Below, one piece after another: positions 55,628 to 64,000 of a stretch of 64,000 nucleotides of DNA. Source of the DNA: Vibrio sp. RE86. Lineage in GTDB: Bacteria > Pseudomonadota > Gammaproteobacteria > Enterobacterales > Vibrionaceae. The stretch is from contig NZ_VTXI01000016.1 of the NCBI RefSeq assembly GCF_013114545.1, positions 62,001-126,000 on the forward strand, written 5' to 3'. Position 1 is the stretch's first letter, and each line of letters begins with the position of its first letter. The notes under the pieces are model-generated. The model did no database searches. It had not been told where the DNA came from and worked only from the letters and a program-made list of their open reading frames with translations. Made by a program: the position numbers and the translations under genes.

Positions 55628-56512
55628 ATGTCCTTAGCTCAGTTAATGCAGCAATACGTCAATTTAAAAGATTTGAGTGACCTTGAAGGCATCACAAAAA
55701 CAGCCATCAATGGCGTCTATTTTTATCGAAGTAGCGAAGGTAATAGTCGTCAACCATTCGTTTATCAATCTGGTGTGATTGTCTTAGGGCAGGGTTACAA
55801 GAATATTTATCTCGGAAATGAGCCAGTACGCTATGGCCCTGATGATTATCTCGTGGTCGGTGTCCCTATGCCTTTGGAATGTGAAGCATTTGTCGAAAAC
55901 GGTGAACCTCTACTTGGTTTAAGTATTGATATTGACCCTCAGCTGTTACATCGCTTGGTCAATAAGCTAGAAACGATGAACTGCTATAAACCGTGTTCAG
56001 ATGCATCCACGAGCTCGGGGCTAAAGTCTGTTTCGATGGATGAAGGAATGTTGGATGTCTGCAAACGACTGATGCAAGCTCTGTGCAATCCTGTTGAAAG
56101 TATCATTTTGGCTGACAGTTTAATGGAAGAATTGGCGTTTAGAGCTTTGATGAGTCAGGAAGGACATGTGCTATTTGATTTAGCGAGGCACGAAGGCCAC
56201 TACGCAAGAGTTGCCAAAGCTCTCGACTATTTACATAAAAACTATAAGCAATCAGTCACGGTACAAGTACTCGCTGACCAAGCGAATATGAGTATTTCCG
56301 CGTTTCACCAAGCTTTCCGTGGCGTCACCCTCGAATCTCCCATTCAGTATATTAAGAAGGTAAGGCTCAACAAAGCCAAAGAGCTTATTCAACTTGAAGG
56401 GGTTAAAGTTGGTGATGCCGCTCGCCTCGTCGGGTACAACAGCACTTCTCAGTTTTCACGCGAATACAAACGTCATTTCAATGAAACACCAAAGGCTAAG
56501 GCGATGATCTAA
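55628..56512 (+). CDS. yqhC: AraC-family regulator, YqhC-like
   Basis: 294 residues from ATG 55628. An N-terminal AraC-type ligand domain (PF06719-like; SGVIVLGQGYKNIYLGNEPVRYGPDDYLVVGVPMP) is followed by a C-terminal double helix-turn-helix (about 190-290; VQVLADQANMSISAFHQAF and VGDAARLVGYNSTSQFSREYKRHF). E. coli YqhC activates yqhD in response to aldehydes; the divergent arrangement here matches. Confidence 0.85.
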   Translation: MSLAQLMQQYVNLKDLSDLEGITKTAINGVYFYRSSEGNSRQPFVYQSGVIVLGQGYKNIYLGNEPVRYGPDDYLVVGVPMPLECEAFVENGEPLLGLSIDIDPQLLHRLVNKLETMNCYKPCSDASTSSGLKSVSMDEGMLDVCKRLMQALCNPVESIILADSLMEELAFRALMSQEGHVLFDLARHEGHYARVAKALDYLHKNYKQSVTVQVLADQANMSISAFHQAFRGVTLESPIQYIKKVRLNKAKELIQLEGVKVGDAARLVGYNSTSQFSREYKRHFNETPKAKAMI

Positions 56513-56591
56513 CCCGCTTAGATAAAAGAGGAAATTAGGTTTTACAAATTTGCAGTGTTTTTTGAAATTGTTTTGCGCAATACTATTACAT

Positions 56592-56610
56592 AAAGAGAAT
56601 CATTCTCGCT
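56592..56610. promoter_or_regulatory. Fur box in the yqhC-glgC intergenic region
   Basis: The core GAGAATCATTCTC (56595-56607) is a perfect 6-1-6 palindrome matching the centre of the Fur consensus AATGANAATNATTNTCATT. It is followed by no ORF on the plus strand and lies far from the glgC start, so it most likely controls a small RNA. Confidence 0.65.
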
Positions 56611-56677
56611 TTCCCTATAGGAGATCTAGTCAATCTTCTACCATAAGCCTCTTCACTATTTGGTGAAGAGGCTTATT
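56596..56677 (+). ncRNA. Candidate Fur-regulated small RNA
   Basis: A plausible promoter (TTGAAA at 56562, 16-base spacer, TATTAC at 56584) is followed by a strong Fur box and then an 80-base non-coding stretch ending in a hairpin (AAGCCTCTTCACTATTTGGTGAAGAGGCTT, split here: arms 56644-56656 and 56661-56673). No ATG-led ORF is present. The hairpin has its better T-rich tail on the plus strand. It does not look like E. coli RyhB, though it could have a RyhB-like role. Alternatively the hairpin simply ends yqhC and the Fur box is fortuitous. Confidence 0.45.
56642..56677 (+). terminator. Hairpin terminator after yqhC / candidate small RNA
   Basis: ATAAGCCTCTTCAC and GTGAAGAGGCTTAT form a 14-bp stem around a short loop, followed by TTCTAT. 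It can end plus-strand transcripts; glgC ends just beyond on the minus strand. Confidence 0.75.
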
Positions 56678-56700
56678 TCTATCACGAGTTGTTACGAGCG

Positions 56701-57918
56701 CTAGTCAAATTGATAATTCTCTGGCACAACAACAATACCATTATCGGAAATATGGAATCGTTTCGCGTCTTCTAATCTGTTCAAACCAATTTCTGTGTTC
56801 GGTGGGATAGAGACATGTTTATCAATGATGCAATTGATAAGTTTACAGCCTTCGCCAACTTCGACCTCATCAAACAAGATGCTATCAACAATGGTTGCGC
56901 TGTCATGAATCTGGACAGCGGAAGAGATGATTGAGTGCTGAACGGAACCTCCTGAGTTAACGACGCCATTGGCAATGATAGAGTTAATGAAGATCCCCTC
57001 ATTACCGGTTGCGGAAGAGACCGTTCGAGCAGGTGGCAATTGTTTCTCGTAGGTACGAATGCCCCAACTGGGTTGATATAAGTTCATCGGTGGGACGGGT
57101 TCGAGAAGATCCATATTTGCTTGATAGAACGAATCTATTGTGCCGACATCGCGCCAGTAACAATCTTTTGCAACACGACCTCTATCTGAACAGAAGTTGT
57201 AAGCATAAACGCCACGTTCGTCAATCAACTTGGGAATAACGTCTTTACCAAAATCATGCGAGGATAGGGCGTTCTCAGCATCTTCTAACAAGGCTTGGGT
57301 GAGAGTTTCTCGCTCAAAAATGTAGATACCCATTGAAACTAGACTTCGGTCATCATTGCCTGGCATCGCCTGAGGATCCGATGGCTTTTCAGTAAAGGTT
57401 TCAACCATTCCATTCTCAGAAGTCGAGAGGACACCAAACGAACTGGCCTCATTGCGAGGTATGTCCATTGATGCAATGGTGAGCTTAGCTTCGTTTTGTA
57501 TATGATCCTTCAGCATTTCGGCATAGTCCATGCGATAGATATGATCACCAGATAGGACAATCACGTGTTTGGCATCACTGCGTTCCAACAGCCATAAGTT
57601 ATGGTAGATCGCATCCGCAGTGCCCTCATACCATTTACCGCCGCCTCGCATTTGTGGCGGAACAACCGTAACAAACTCGCCTAGTTCAGGGTTAAATATT
57701 GACCATCCATCACGCAGATGTTTTTGCAAAGAGTGAGATTTGTACTGAGTAAGCACTAGGATTTTTCGCAATCCAGAATGTAAGCAGTTGGTGAGAGTGA
57801 AATCTATGATGCGGTATTTACCACCAAAAGGTACAGCGGGTTTAGCTCGATCATCAGTTAGGGGGCTTAATCGGGAACCCATGCCGCCAGCAAGTATTAT
57901 CGTTAATGTATCTTGCAT
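56701..57918 (-). CDS. glgC: Glucose-1-phosphate adenylyltransferase
   Basis: 405 residues from ATG 57918, preceded by GGAG at six-base spacing; an ATG four codons upstream overlaps that site. The nucleotidyltransferase motif LAGGMGSRLSPLTDDRAKPAVPFGGKYRIIDF, substrate-binding region and C-terminal left-handed beta-helix (hexapeptide repeats) are present. It makes ADP-glucose for glycogen synthesis. No glgA, glgB or glgP lies here, so this may be a stand-alone copy; a second glgC elsewhere is common in vibrios. Confidence 0.94.
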   Translation of the reverse strand: MQDTLTIILAGGMGSRLSPLTDDRAKPAVPFGGKYRIIDFTLTNCLHSGLRKILVLTQYKSHSLQKHLRDGWSIFNPELGEFVTVVPPQMRGGGKWYEGTADAIYHNLWLLERSDAKHVIVLSGDHIYRMDYAEMLKDHIQNEAKLTIASMDIPRNEASSFGVLSTSENGMVETFTEKPSDPQAMPGNDDRSLVSMGIYIFERETLTQALLEDAENALSSHDFGKDVIPKLIDERGVYAYNFCSDRGRVAKDCYWRDVGTIDSFYQANMDLLEPVPPMNLYQPSWGIRTYEKQLPPARTVSSATGNEGIFINSIIANGVVNSGGSVQHSIISSAVQIHDSATIVDSILFDEVEVGEGCKLINCIIDKHVSIPPNTEIGLNRLEDAKRFHISDNGIVVVPENYQFD

Positions 57919-58037
57919 TCTTCTCTCCATGTAAGTGCAATGTAGGGGGATAAAGAAGGAACTACAAGATTTGAGCCATGAAATACGGTAAGTAAAAACA
58001 GAGGGTTATACTGATAAGTTTCAGGTTATGTCGTGCT

Positions 58038-58067
58038 TTGGTGCAGCGCTAAGTGCAACTGCACCAA
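58038..58067. repeat. Inverted repeat between glgC and the cyclase gene
   Basis: TTGGTGCAG and CTGCACCAA are perfect 9-bp arms with a twelve-base spacer, just beyond the stop of the gene at 58070. No T-run follows on the minus strand, so it may be a weak terminator for the cyclase transcript or a protein site for glgC. Confidence 0.4.
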
Positions 58068-58069
58068 TA

Positions 58070-59971
58070 CTAGGCAATTGAGTGTGATTCGCTAGCAGAC
58101 ATGACCGACACTTGGTTACGCCCCATTGATTTTGATTCATATAGTGCAATATCCGCACGCTTGTAAGTCATTTCAGGTTGCTCGGAGATCTCAGTGATAC
58201 CAACGCTAACCGTAATATTGAGCTCACTCTCAAGGTGAATCGAAATACGGACACGGTTGAGAACTGTTTCAGCAGTCACTAAATCTGTGTGGGACATGAT
58301 CACGGCAAACTCTTCACCACCAATTCGAGCGACTAGGTCAGTCTCACGCAGGTGTTTCGTTAAAGAATCCGAAACTGACTTAATCACTGCATCCCCTTGA
58401 TCGTGTCCATACTTATCATTAATACGTTTAAAATGATCAATGTCTATGAGCGCTAGTGTCGTCTGTTCATTGTTTTTGTATCGTAACGCGCGAGCGGCTT
58501 GTGACTGCATCTCTTTGTCGAACTTTCGACGGTTCCACAAAGAAGTCATAGGATCGCGTTCGCTCAATTCCCGCAAGCGGTCTTCAAGTTGTTTACGATG
58601 GGAAATATCGACGAATGAAGCAACGTAGAATTGGATTGTGTTTCGCTTGTCTTTGATAGTTTGGATGCGCAGGATTTCTGTGATTAGAGACCCATCACGA
58701 CGTTTATTGACAACTTCGCCTTCCCATAGCCCTTCACTTTCGAGTTTTCGCCACATGTCCAAGTAAAAGGATTGGTCATGCTTACCTGATGAAAATAGGG
58801 AAGGTTGCTTTCCAATAACATCTTCAAGTTCGAACCCACTTACTCGGGTAAATTCTTCATTGACCTGGACAATACGATTGTTCCGATCGGTGATAACCAT
58901 GGCTGACATACCATTCATAGCTGCTCGGGCGATTTTACTGTCCAAGCTATTTTTCTCATGAGTATAGTTCCAAGTGACAAACGTGAAAGTCAGTAGAATA
59001 AGAATAATTGAGACAAAGAAAGCTTGTTGGTAGAGCGCCAGTTTTTCTTCTTTGATAAAGGCTTGAGCATCGTTAAGGCTAGTTTTCATCAACAACGTTA
59101 CAACACTAAGGTTAGCGCGGTTATACAAATTGGCCTGAGTGTATGAGATCCAGTAGTTGTCCTCTTTTACGGTGCCTGACTCATTTAATTGAATACTGCG
59201 CCAAAGTGCTGGGTACTGATTGGCGACGTTGTCCTCTTTATGCTTGTCGACGAGGTGGCCCATGATGTTATCGCCATCGTTTGACATCAGGTAATAACCA
59301 TCTTGCGTAATGACATTCGGAAGATTGGTCAGGTTTCGCTTATAAGCGAGCCCTTTGTAGATTCTAGGGAGATCTAAGTTAGCGATGAAATAGCCATGTC
59401 GTTTTCCATCAAGAACGATCGGATAGATAATACGGTAAGCAGGTACAAGAGGATGGACGATTTCCCCGTTCTCTAACTCAAGATCGATACCAAATGTCCC
59501 CATCTGCGCATCTTTAAGGTCTTTTGCATAGGCAAAGTAATCTCGATCGCCTTTGTCTTGAAGTCTATTTCTATCAACAATTTCGACAAAAGCTTGCCCA
59601 CTGTTAACGCGCACAATCTCCATCCCTTCGGCATCAAGAAACCTAAGCTGAGAGAAGTAACCTTGTGTGCGCGCAATGAGCAACCAAAAATCTTCAAGCG
59701 CATCAAGGTTTTCGACAGAAGGCTCTTTTACTGCCTTGATTAGGATATTGTTGTGTGAAAGGTAACGAAGAGACGTAGAAACCTTACTCAGCGACATTTG
59801 TAATTCAACTTTGGCATACTCTAGTTTGTTCCTGCTCAGTTGCTCGACATGTTTCTCTGTCTGAACCTCTATTTGTGCCAATTGACTATAAAAATAGAGA
59901 AAAGGAACGAAGGCGAGTGCGCATAAAACGAGTAGAGACTGAATAACGAACTTGTAGCTGCGTTTGTGCAT
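58070..59971 (-). CDS. Cache-PAS-GGDEF diguanylate cyclase
   Basis: 633 residues. A transmembrane helix (about 10-30), a periplasmic double-Cache-like domain (about 40-310; SQLRFLDAEGMEIVRV, DRDYFAYAKD), a second helix (about 315-335), a PAS domain with PAC (about 345-460; GKQPSLFSSGKHDQSFYLDMW) and a GGDEF domain (about 470-630). The active site is GGEEF at residues 551-555, an active variant. RxxD inhibitory site region is visible as RHLRETDLVAR. It should make c-di-GMP in response to an extracellular ligand. Single gene with an inverted repeat after its stop. Confidence 0.93.
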   Translation of the reverse strand: MHKRSYKFVIQSLLVLCALAFVPFLYFYSQLAQIEVQTEKHVEQLSRNKLEYAKVELQMSLSKVSTSLRYLSHNNILIKAVKEPSVENLDALEDFWLLIARTQGYFSQLRFLDAEGMEIVRVNSGQAFVEIVDRNRLQDKGDRDYFAYAKDLKDAQMGTFGIDLELENGEIVHPLVPAYRIIYPIVLDGKRHGYFIANLDLPRIYKGLAYKRNLTNLPNVITQDGYYLMSNDGDNIMGHLVDKHKEDNVANQYPALWRSIQLNESGTVKEDNYWISYTQANLYNRANLSVVTLLMKTSLNDAQAFIKEEKLALYQQAFFVSIILILLTFTFVTWNYTHEKNSLDSKIARAAMNGMSAMVITDRNNRIVQVNEEFTRVSGFELEDVIGKQPSLFSSGKHDQSFYLDMWRKLESEGLWEGEVVNKRRDGSLITEILRIQTIKDKRNTIQFYVASFVDISHRKQLEDRLRELSERDPMTSLWNRRKFDKEMQSQAARALRYKNNEQTTLALIDIDHFKRINDKYGHDQGDAVIKSVSDSLTKHLRETDLVARIGGEEFAVIMSHTDLVTAETVLNRVRISIHLESELNITVSVGITEISEQPEMTYKRADIALYESKSMGRNQVSVMSASESHSIA

Positions 59972-60129
59972 TGATGTACTGTAAGCTTATAAGTGATAAA
60001 AACCTTACTAACTATACAGACATAACAAGTGATTTACTGTGAGCATGGTTGACTATTAAATCATTAGGAATTTTATGCGATATATTCACATATTATTCTG
60101 CTATTCTGGATTATTCAGTGCATCATACG

Positions 60130-60158
60130 AAAAAAGCACCTCATTCGAGGTGCTTTAT
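60130..60158 (-). terminator. Terminator of fruBKA operon
   Basis: On the minus strand AAAGCACCTC, loop GAAT, GAGGTGCTTTTTT; it lies 24 bases after the fruA stop. Confidence 0.87.
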
Positions 60159-60181
60159 TGAATCAAGCGTAAATAGCTAGA

Positions 60182-61930
60182 TTATGATGCTGCGGCAACT
60201 TCATTTTTTATTTCATTTTTGTTTTTCAAGAAAGCATAGCTAAGGCCTGTGACCGCTGTGCCTGCTGCGATAGCAACTAGGTACATGAACACAGGTGAAA
60301 TAGCGTTTGGAATCAGCAAAACAAACAAACCGCCGTGGGGCGCCATTAGGGTGGCACCAAATAGCATTGAAAGAGCACCAGTCAGTGCGCCGCCAGCCAT
60401 ACATGCTGGAATAACACGCATTGGATCTTTCGCTGCAAATGGAATCGCACCTTCAGAGATAAAGCATAGACCAAGTACAAATGATGCTTTACCTGCTTCT
60501 TGTTCACTTTTGTCAAACTTGTTACGCGCAACGAAAGTGGCCAAGCCCATTCCCAGTGCTGGAACCATACCCGCAGCCATAATAGCAGCCATCGGTGCAT
60601 AAGTTTCAGAGGCTAGTAAGCCAACGCCAAATGCGTATGCGGCTTTGTTTACTGGGCCTCCGAGATCGAAGCACATCATAGCTCCAAGTAAAATACCTAA
60701 TAGTACTGCGCTATCAGAGCCCATGTTATTTAAGAACTCAGTCAGGCCATTCATAATGCCAGAGACAGGGCCACCGACAATGTAGATCATCACCAAACCG
60801 GTAAACAGGGTAGCAACAAATGGGATGATCAAAATAGGTTTCAGAGCTTCCATCGATTGAGGTAGCGAAACTTTATCAGCCAAGAATTTAGCCGCGTAAC
60901 CCGCGATAAAACCTGCTGCGATACCGCCTAAGAAGCCTGCGCCGGTAGAGCTTGCAAGCATACCGCCAACAAGACCGGGTGCAAGACCTGGACGGTCAGC
61001 AATAGAAAAGGCAATGTAACCCGCTAAGACAGGGATCATCAACGCAAACGCAGATCCACCACCAATAGTCATTAATGCGGCTGCTAGCGTACCTTCTTCT
61101 TTAAAGGCTTCAATGCCAAACACAAACGATAGTGCGATAATCAAACCACCTGCGACCACGACCGGGAGCATGTGTGAAACACCAGTCATTAAGTGTTTGT
61201 ATGCCCCTTTTTTCTCTTCTGAAGAGTTATTAGAAGACGCGTTACCTGAATGTTGATATACGATTGCTTGAGCAAATGCTTTATCCATCTCATCAGAGGT
61301 TTTCTTAAGCGCAGGCCCAGTTTTGGTGCGGTACATTGGCTTACCGTTGAAGCGATCAAGTGGTACTTCAATATCAGCAGCAATGATAACAAGGTCTGCT
61401 TCCGCTATTTCTTGATCTGTCAGTTGGTTCTTCGCGCCAACAGAACCTCGCGTTTCGACCTTAATATGATGGCCTCGGCGTTTACCTTCATCTTCCAGTG
61501 CTTCTGCCGCCATGAAGGTATGTGCAACACCAGTAGGACACGCGGTAATCGCAACGATCTTCTTGGTTGATACACTTTGAGGGTTTGGTGAGATTTCAGC
61601 TTGTGCGGCGTCAGACTCGGTTAGCTCTTTAGCTTGTTCAACGGCAAGTTTAAGAAAGGCGTCGGCATTTTTGCAAACTTGGCTAATTGGCGCGCTGTAG
61701 ACTTTTTTACCAACAAGTCGGGTAGTATCTACAGCAGTATCGGCTGCGATGATCACAACATCTGCTTGCTCAATGTCAGAAGTGGATAGTATCTGTGTTT
61801 CTACAACAGACGATTGGCATTCTATCTTTGCTTGCCAATTAGCAGAAGCAGCAGCTTGTTCAAGTAGGCCTGCAGCGAGAATGCTGTTTGCAACACCGCT
61901 AGGGCAGGCAGTAATAATGGCTAGTTTCAT
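60182..61930 (-). CDS. fruA: Fructose-specific PTS enzyme IIB'BC (FruA)
   Basis: 582 residues. Two fructose-type IIB modules in tandem, the first with ITACPSGVANS (residues about 6-16) and the second with AITACPTGVAHTFMAAEAL (about 130-150) whose Cys carries the phosphate. They are followed by an eight-or-more-helix IIC domain (about 235-570). It takes up fructose and makes fructose-1-phosphate. The operon order fruB-fruK-fruA (reading leftwards) is the standard one. The Cra/FruR regulator gene is not in the window. Confidence 0.95.
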   Translation of the reverse strand: MKLAIITACPSGVANSILAAGLLEQAAASANWQAKIECQSSVVETQILSTSDIEQADVVIIAADTAVDTTRLVGKKVYSAPISQVCKNADAFLKLAVEQAKELTESDAAQAEISPNPQSVSTKKIVAITACPTGVAHTFMAAEALEDEGKRRGHHIKVETRGSVGAKNQLTDQEIAEADLVIIAADIEVPLDRFNGKPMYRTKTGPALKKTSDEMDKAFAQAIVYQHSGNASSNNSSEEKKGAYKHLMTGVSHMLPVVVAGGLIIALSFVFGIEAFKEEGTLAAALMTIGGGSAFALMIPVLAGYIAFSIADRPGLAPGLVGGMLASSTGAGFLGGIAAGFIAGYAAKFLADKVSLPQSMEALKPILIIPFVATLFTGLVMIYIVGGPVSGIMNGLTEFLNNMGSDSAVLLGILLGAMMCFDLGGPVNKAAYAFGVGLLASETYAPMAAIMAAGMVPALGMGLATFVARNKFDKSEQEAGKASFVLGLCFISEGAIPFAAKDPMRVIPACMAGGALTGALSMLFGATLMAPHGGLFVLLIPNAISPVFMYLVAIAAGTAVTGLSYAFLKNKNEIKNEVAAAS

Positions 61931-61947
61931 AATGGTAACCCTTGTCC

Positions 61948-62916
61948 TTAGTTCTCGTTATGAGTTGTTGCTAAATCAAGCGGCGTAACTTCAGTTTGCT
62001 GCTTGATTGAGTCCAGCTCTTGTTGGCTGGTTAGGCCTACGCCAATTTGGCCAACTGCGAGGGCAGATAAAGCCGTGGCGAAGCGTAATAGATCGGGTTT
62101 AGGCATGTCTTGCATATGGCCCCAACATAAACCTGCGACGAGTGTGTCACCTGCACCAACGGTACTAACAACTTGCATGCGTGGTGGTTTTGCGGTCAAC
62201 CATTGGTTGTCATTCAGCCACATCACACCTTCAGCACCCATTGAAACCACGATGTTCTCAATGCCTTTTGTACTCAACGTTTCTGCCGCAGATTTACACT
62301 GAGTTGGTGTTGTTAATGATTCACCGATAAAATCACTCAGCTCTTCATCATTTGGTTTGATTAACCAAGGCTGTGCATCGATACCGGCTTTGAGTGCGGC
62401 TTTGCTACTATCAAAAAGAACCTTTTTACCTTTTTGACGAAGCTGCTTAATCCATACAGAACATTGCTGGGGAGAAATACCTTGAGGCAAGCTACCTGCA
62501 AAAACAAAGTAGTCGTGGCTCTGTGTAAGCTCGAAAAGGGTCTGTTCGAACTTTTCAATGTCAGCCTGAGTTACTGAGACACCCGGGAAATTGAGGTCGC
62601 TAACACGGCCCGATTCTTCCACAAGTTTAACGTTGATTCGCGTGGAGCCTGCAACCTTGATGAATTGGTTATTAACACCGATTTGCTCGAATAACTGATG
62701 GAAAAGCTCAGGGTTATCTTGGCCTAAAAAGCCTGTAACTGTGACGTCAGCACCCAAGTCGCTTAATACCTTCGCGACATTTACGCCTTTACCAGCGGCG
62801 TGTAAGTTACTGCTTTGAATAAGGTTAACTGTCCCGGCGGTTAATTCTGAAAGGGATCCCGTAAGATCAAGCGCAGGATTGAGTGTAATGGTGACGACTT
62901 TATTCGTTTTTAACAT
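61948..62916 (-). CDS. fruK: 1-phosphofructokinase
   Basis: 322 residues, PfkB family. The opening KVVTITLNPALDLTG, the sugar-binding GKGVNVAKVLSDLG and the C-terminal catalytic STVGAGDTLVAGLCWG motif with the base Asp are present. It phosphorylates fructose-1-phosphate to fructose-1,6-bisphosphate, the second step of the pathway. It is 17 bases before fruA and nine after fruB, in one operon. Confidence 0.96.
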   Translation of the reverse strand: MLKTNKVVTITLNPALDLTGSLSELTAGTVNLIQSSNLHAAGKGVNVAKVLSDLGADVTVTGFLGQDNPELFHQLFEQIGVNNQFIKVAGSTRINVKLVEESGRVSDLNFPGVSVTQADIEKFEQTLFELTQSHDYFVFAGSLPQGISPQQCSVWIKQLRQKGKKVLFDSSKAALKAGIDAQPWLIKPNDEELSDFIGESLTTPTQCKSAAETLSTKGIENIVVSMGAEGVMWLNDNQWLTAKPPRMQVVSTVGAGDTLVAGLCWGHMQDMPKPDLLRFATALSALAVGQIGVGLTSQQELDSIKQQTEVTPLDLATTHNEN

Positions 62917-62925
62917 GACAGCTCC

Positions 62926-64000
62926 TTAACCTTCGCCCAGGCCAGATGCAATTGCAGCGCCAATTGATTCAATAGCTTGTGCCGCATCTGGCCCCTCTGC
63001 TGTAAACTGGAGTTGATGGCCGTGTTTCACACCTAAAGCGATCACTTTCATTAGGCTTTTTGCGTTGACGGTTTTGCTGTCACCGTCTAAGTTGGCAACG
63101 CGAATGTTCGATTCGAACTTCTTAGCTTCTGCTACCAGCATTGCCCCTGGACGAGCGTGCAATCCATGTGCATTTTTAATTTTGAATACCGCACTGTTGT
63201 CGCTAGATTGCGTTGTCTCAACTTCTTCGCCTTTCAATAACGCGAGTACTTGTTCTGGGCTAGCGTCGATCAGCGTTTGCTGTTTTTGTTGATACACCAA
63301 TGTCGTCAGGCGGTTAAGAATTGTGGTATGAGCGCTATTACATGCAGCAAATGCCACGAGAGCTCGAACCTTTTCACCTTCAAATTCGCAATCGTTAGCG
63401 GTAGTGACGAAAGAGATGCCAGTGCGTGAAACATCGTTATCGCTACCGACTAACCAGAGCCCTTGACCTAAGTGAGTAGGGGACTTAGTCACTAAATCAG
63501 CCACAAACCTTTTACCAGCACAGCCGGTGTTTTTGAGTAAACCACCTGCCACTGCGCTCATCTGAACCATATCACTAGCAGGGAATAGCGTTTGGATTAG
63601 CGACGCATCAAAGTCTGCTTCTAACTGAACGTTACCCAGTAATAACGAAATGATTTGTTCTTCGCTTTGCGCTTGACGAAGTGTCTGTTCAACACCATCT
63701 GCACTCAGGATCTTGGTTAACTGTTTTAGAATACCTAAGTGCTCGTCTGATTTAGCCGCAATACCTATAGCTACGTAAACGGTATTGCCTTCGCCCCATT
63801 CAACGCCATTAGGGAAGTGATGAACGGCAACGCCGGTGGTCTTAACCATTGAACGGGTCTCAGTCGTACCATGCGGGATAGCAATGCCGTTACCAAGAAA
63901 AGTAGAGGTTTGATTCTCGCGATTAAGCATCCCTTCTACGTAACCATCTTCAACCAAATTATTATCGGTCAGGCTTTTTGCGATGTTTTTGATCGCTTCG
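62926..64000 (-). CDS. fruB: Fructose PTS diphosphoryl transfer protein FruB (partial, N-terminus beyond window)
   Basis: The frame is open to the right edge, with at least 14 codons before the first internal ATG at 63957; the true N-terminus lies outside. Domains in order: IIA-fructose (active His in GIAIPHGT), a middle linker domain (about 130-250 of the visible part), and a C-terminal HPr domain with the phospho-His in GLHARPGA. It passes phosphate from Enzyme I to FruA. First gene of fruBKA, so the promoter and any Cra site are off the window. Confidence 0.94.
   Translation of the reverse strand, partial: EAIKNIAKSLTDNNLVEDGYVEGMLNRENQTSTFLGNGIAIPHGTTETRSMVKTTGVAVHHFPNGVEWGEGNTVYVAIGIAAKSDEHLGILKQLTKILSADGVEQTLRQAQSEEQIISLLLGNVQLEADFDASLIQTLFPASDMVQMSAVAGGLLKNTGCAGKRFVADLVTKSPTHLGQGLWLVGSDNDVSRTGISFVTTANDCEFEGEKVRALVAFAACNSAHTTILNRLTTLVYQQKQQTLIDASPEQVLALLKGEEVETTQSSDNSAVFKIKNAHGLHARPGAMLVAEAKKFESNIRVANLDGDSKTVNAKSLMKVIALGVKHGHQLQFTAEGPDAAQAIESIGAAIASGLGEG

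Noticed and set aside
60249..60602. 117-codon open frame on the plus strand, antisense to fruA
   Set aside because: It is fully inside a well-supported gene, lacks a Shine-Dalgarno and has a low-complexity composition typical of shadow frames.
61250..61570. 106-codon plus-strand frame antisense to fruA
   Set aside because: No start signals and no family resemblance; fruA in the other strand explains the sequence.

Overview
The window reads as ordinary, gene-dense chromosomal DNA of a Vibrio (Gammaproteobacteria, Vibrionaceae). The strongest markers are luxPQ (the AI-2 quorum-sensing receptor pair, whose numbering matches my recollection of V. harveyi LuxP), a vctPDGC-type catechol-siderophore importer with a Fur box, FabV enoyl reductase, a class I HMG-CoA reductase, and several Vibrio-style c-di-GMP proteins. 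luxPQ, mvaA and vct genes lie on chromosome II in V. cholerae, so this may be a secondary-chromosome segment; that is inference. I see no rRNA, tRNA, CRISPR array, insertion sequence, integron or prophage. Both ends cut genes: ldhA at the left, fruB at the right.

Layout. 1-4.8 kb: partial D-lactate dehydrogenase, GNAT acetyltransferase, Cache chemoreceptor, Nudix hydrolase, and a globin-coupled protein with a degenerate GGDEF domain. 5.0-10.6 kb: the yejABEF peptide importer. 10.7-12.9 kb: small YgjV-like membrane protein, polar organiser TmaR, an unassigned small ORF, yceH and a GIY-YIG protein. 13.1-19.3 kb: TraF-like outer-membrane protein, luxPQ, and mvaA convergent to it. 19.4-22.4 kb: two small unassigned proteins and yccS. 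22.6-28.5 kb: helD, cutA, a 2OG-Fe(II) oxygenase, a J-domain protein and an ABC-class ATPase. 28.6-39.8 kb: GAF-EAL protein, fabV, tesA divergent from ybbA-ybbP with overlapping start codons, an FAD oxidoreductase, and the 5-oxoprolinase operon pxpABC. 40.0-44.5 kb: a tightly overlapping TonB-receptor/YfiR/YfiN-like operon. 44.6-50.5 kb: galE, an M16-like protein without its zinc motif, PAS-EAL protein, periplasmic solute-binding protein and an S4 RNA-binding protein. 50.7-56.5 kb: vctPDGC and the yqhD/yqhC pair. 56.6-64 kb: a candidate Fur-controlled small RNA, glgC, a Cache-PAS diguanylate cyclase, and the fructose PTS operon fruBKA.

Themes. Cyclic-di-GMP signalling is dense: two proteins with intact GG(D/E)EF sites (42.5 and 58.1 kb), two with intact EAL and degenerate GGDEF (28.6 and 47.2 kb), and one globin protein with a degenerate GGDEF (3.8 kb). 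Uptake is the second theme: peptides (Yej), siderophores (Vct), fructose (Fru), an unknown TonB substrate. The observations most worth following are the TonB-receptor/YfiR/YfiN operon, the Fur-box/hairpin unit at 56.56-56.68 kb with no ORF in it, and a cluster of DnaA-box-like sites inside nested inverted repeats at 35.67-35.75 kb.
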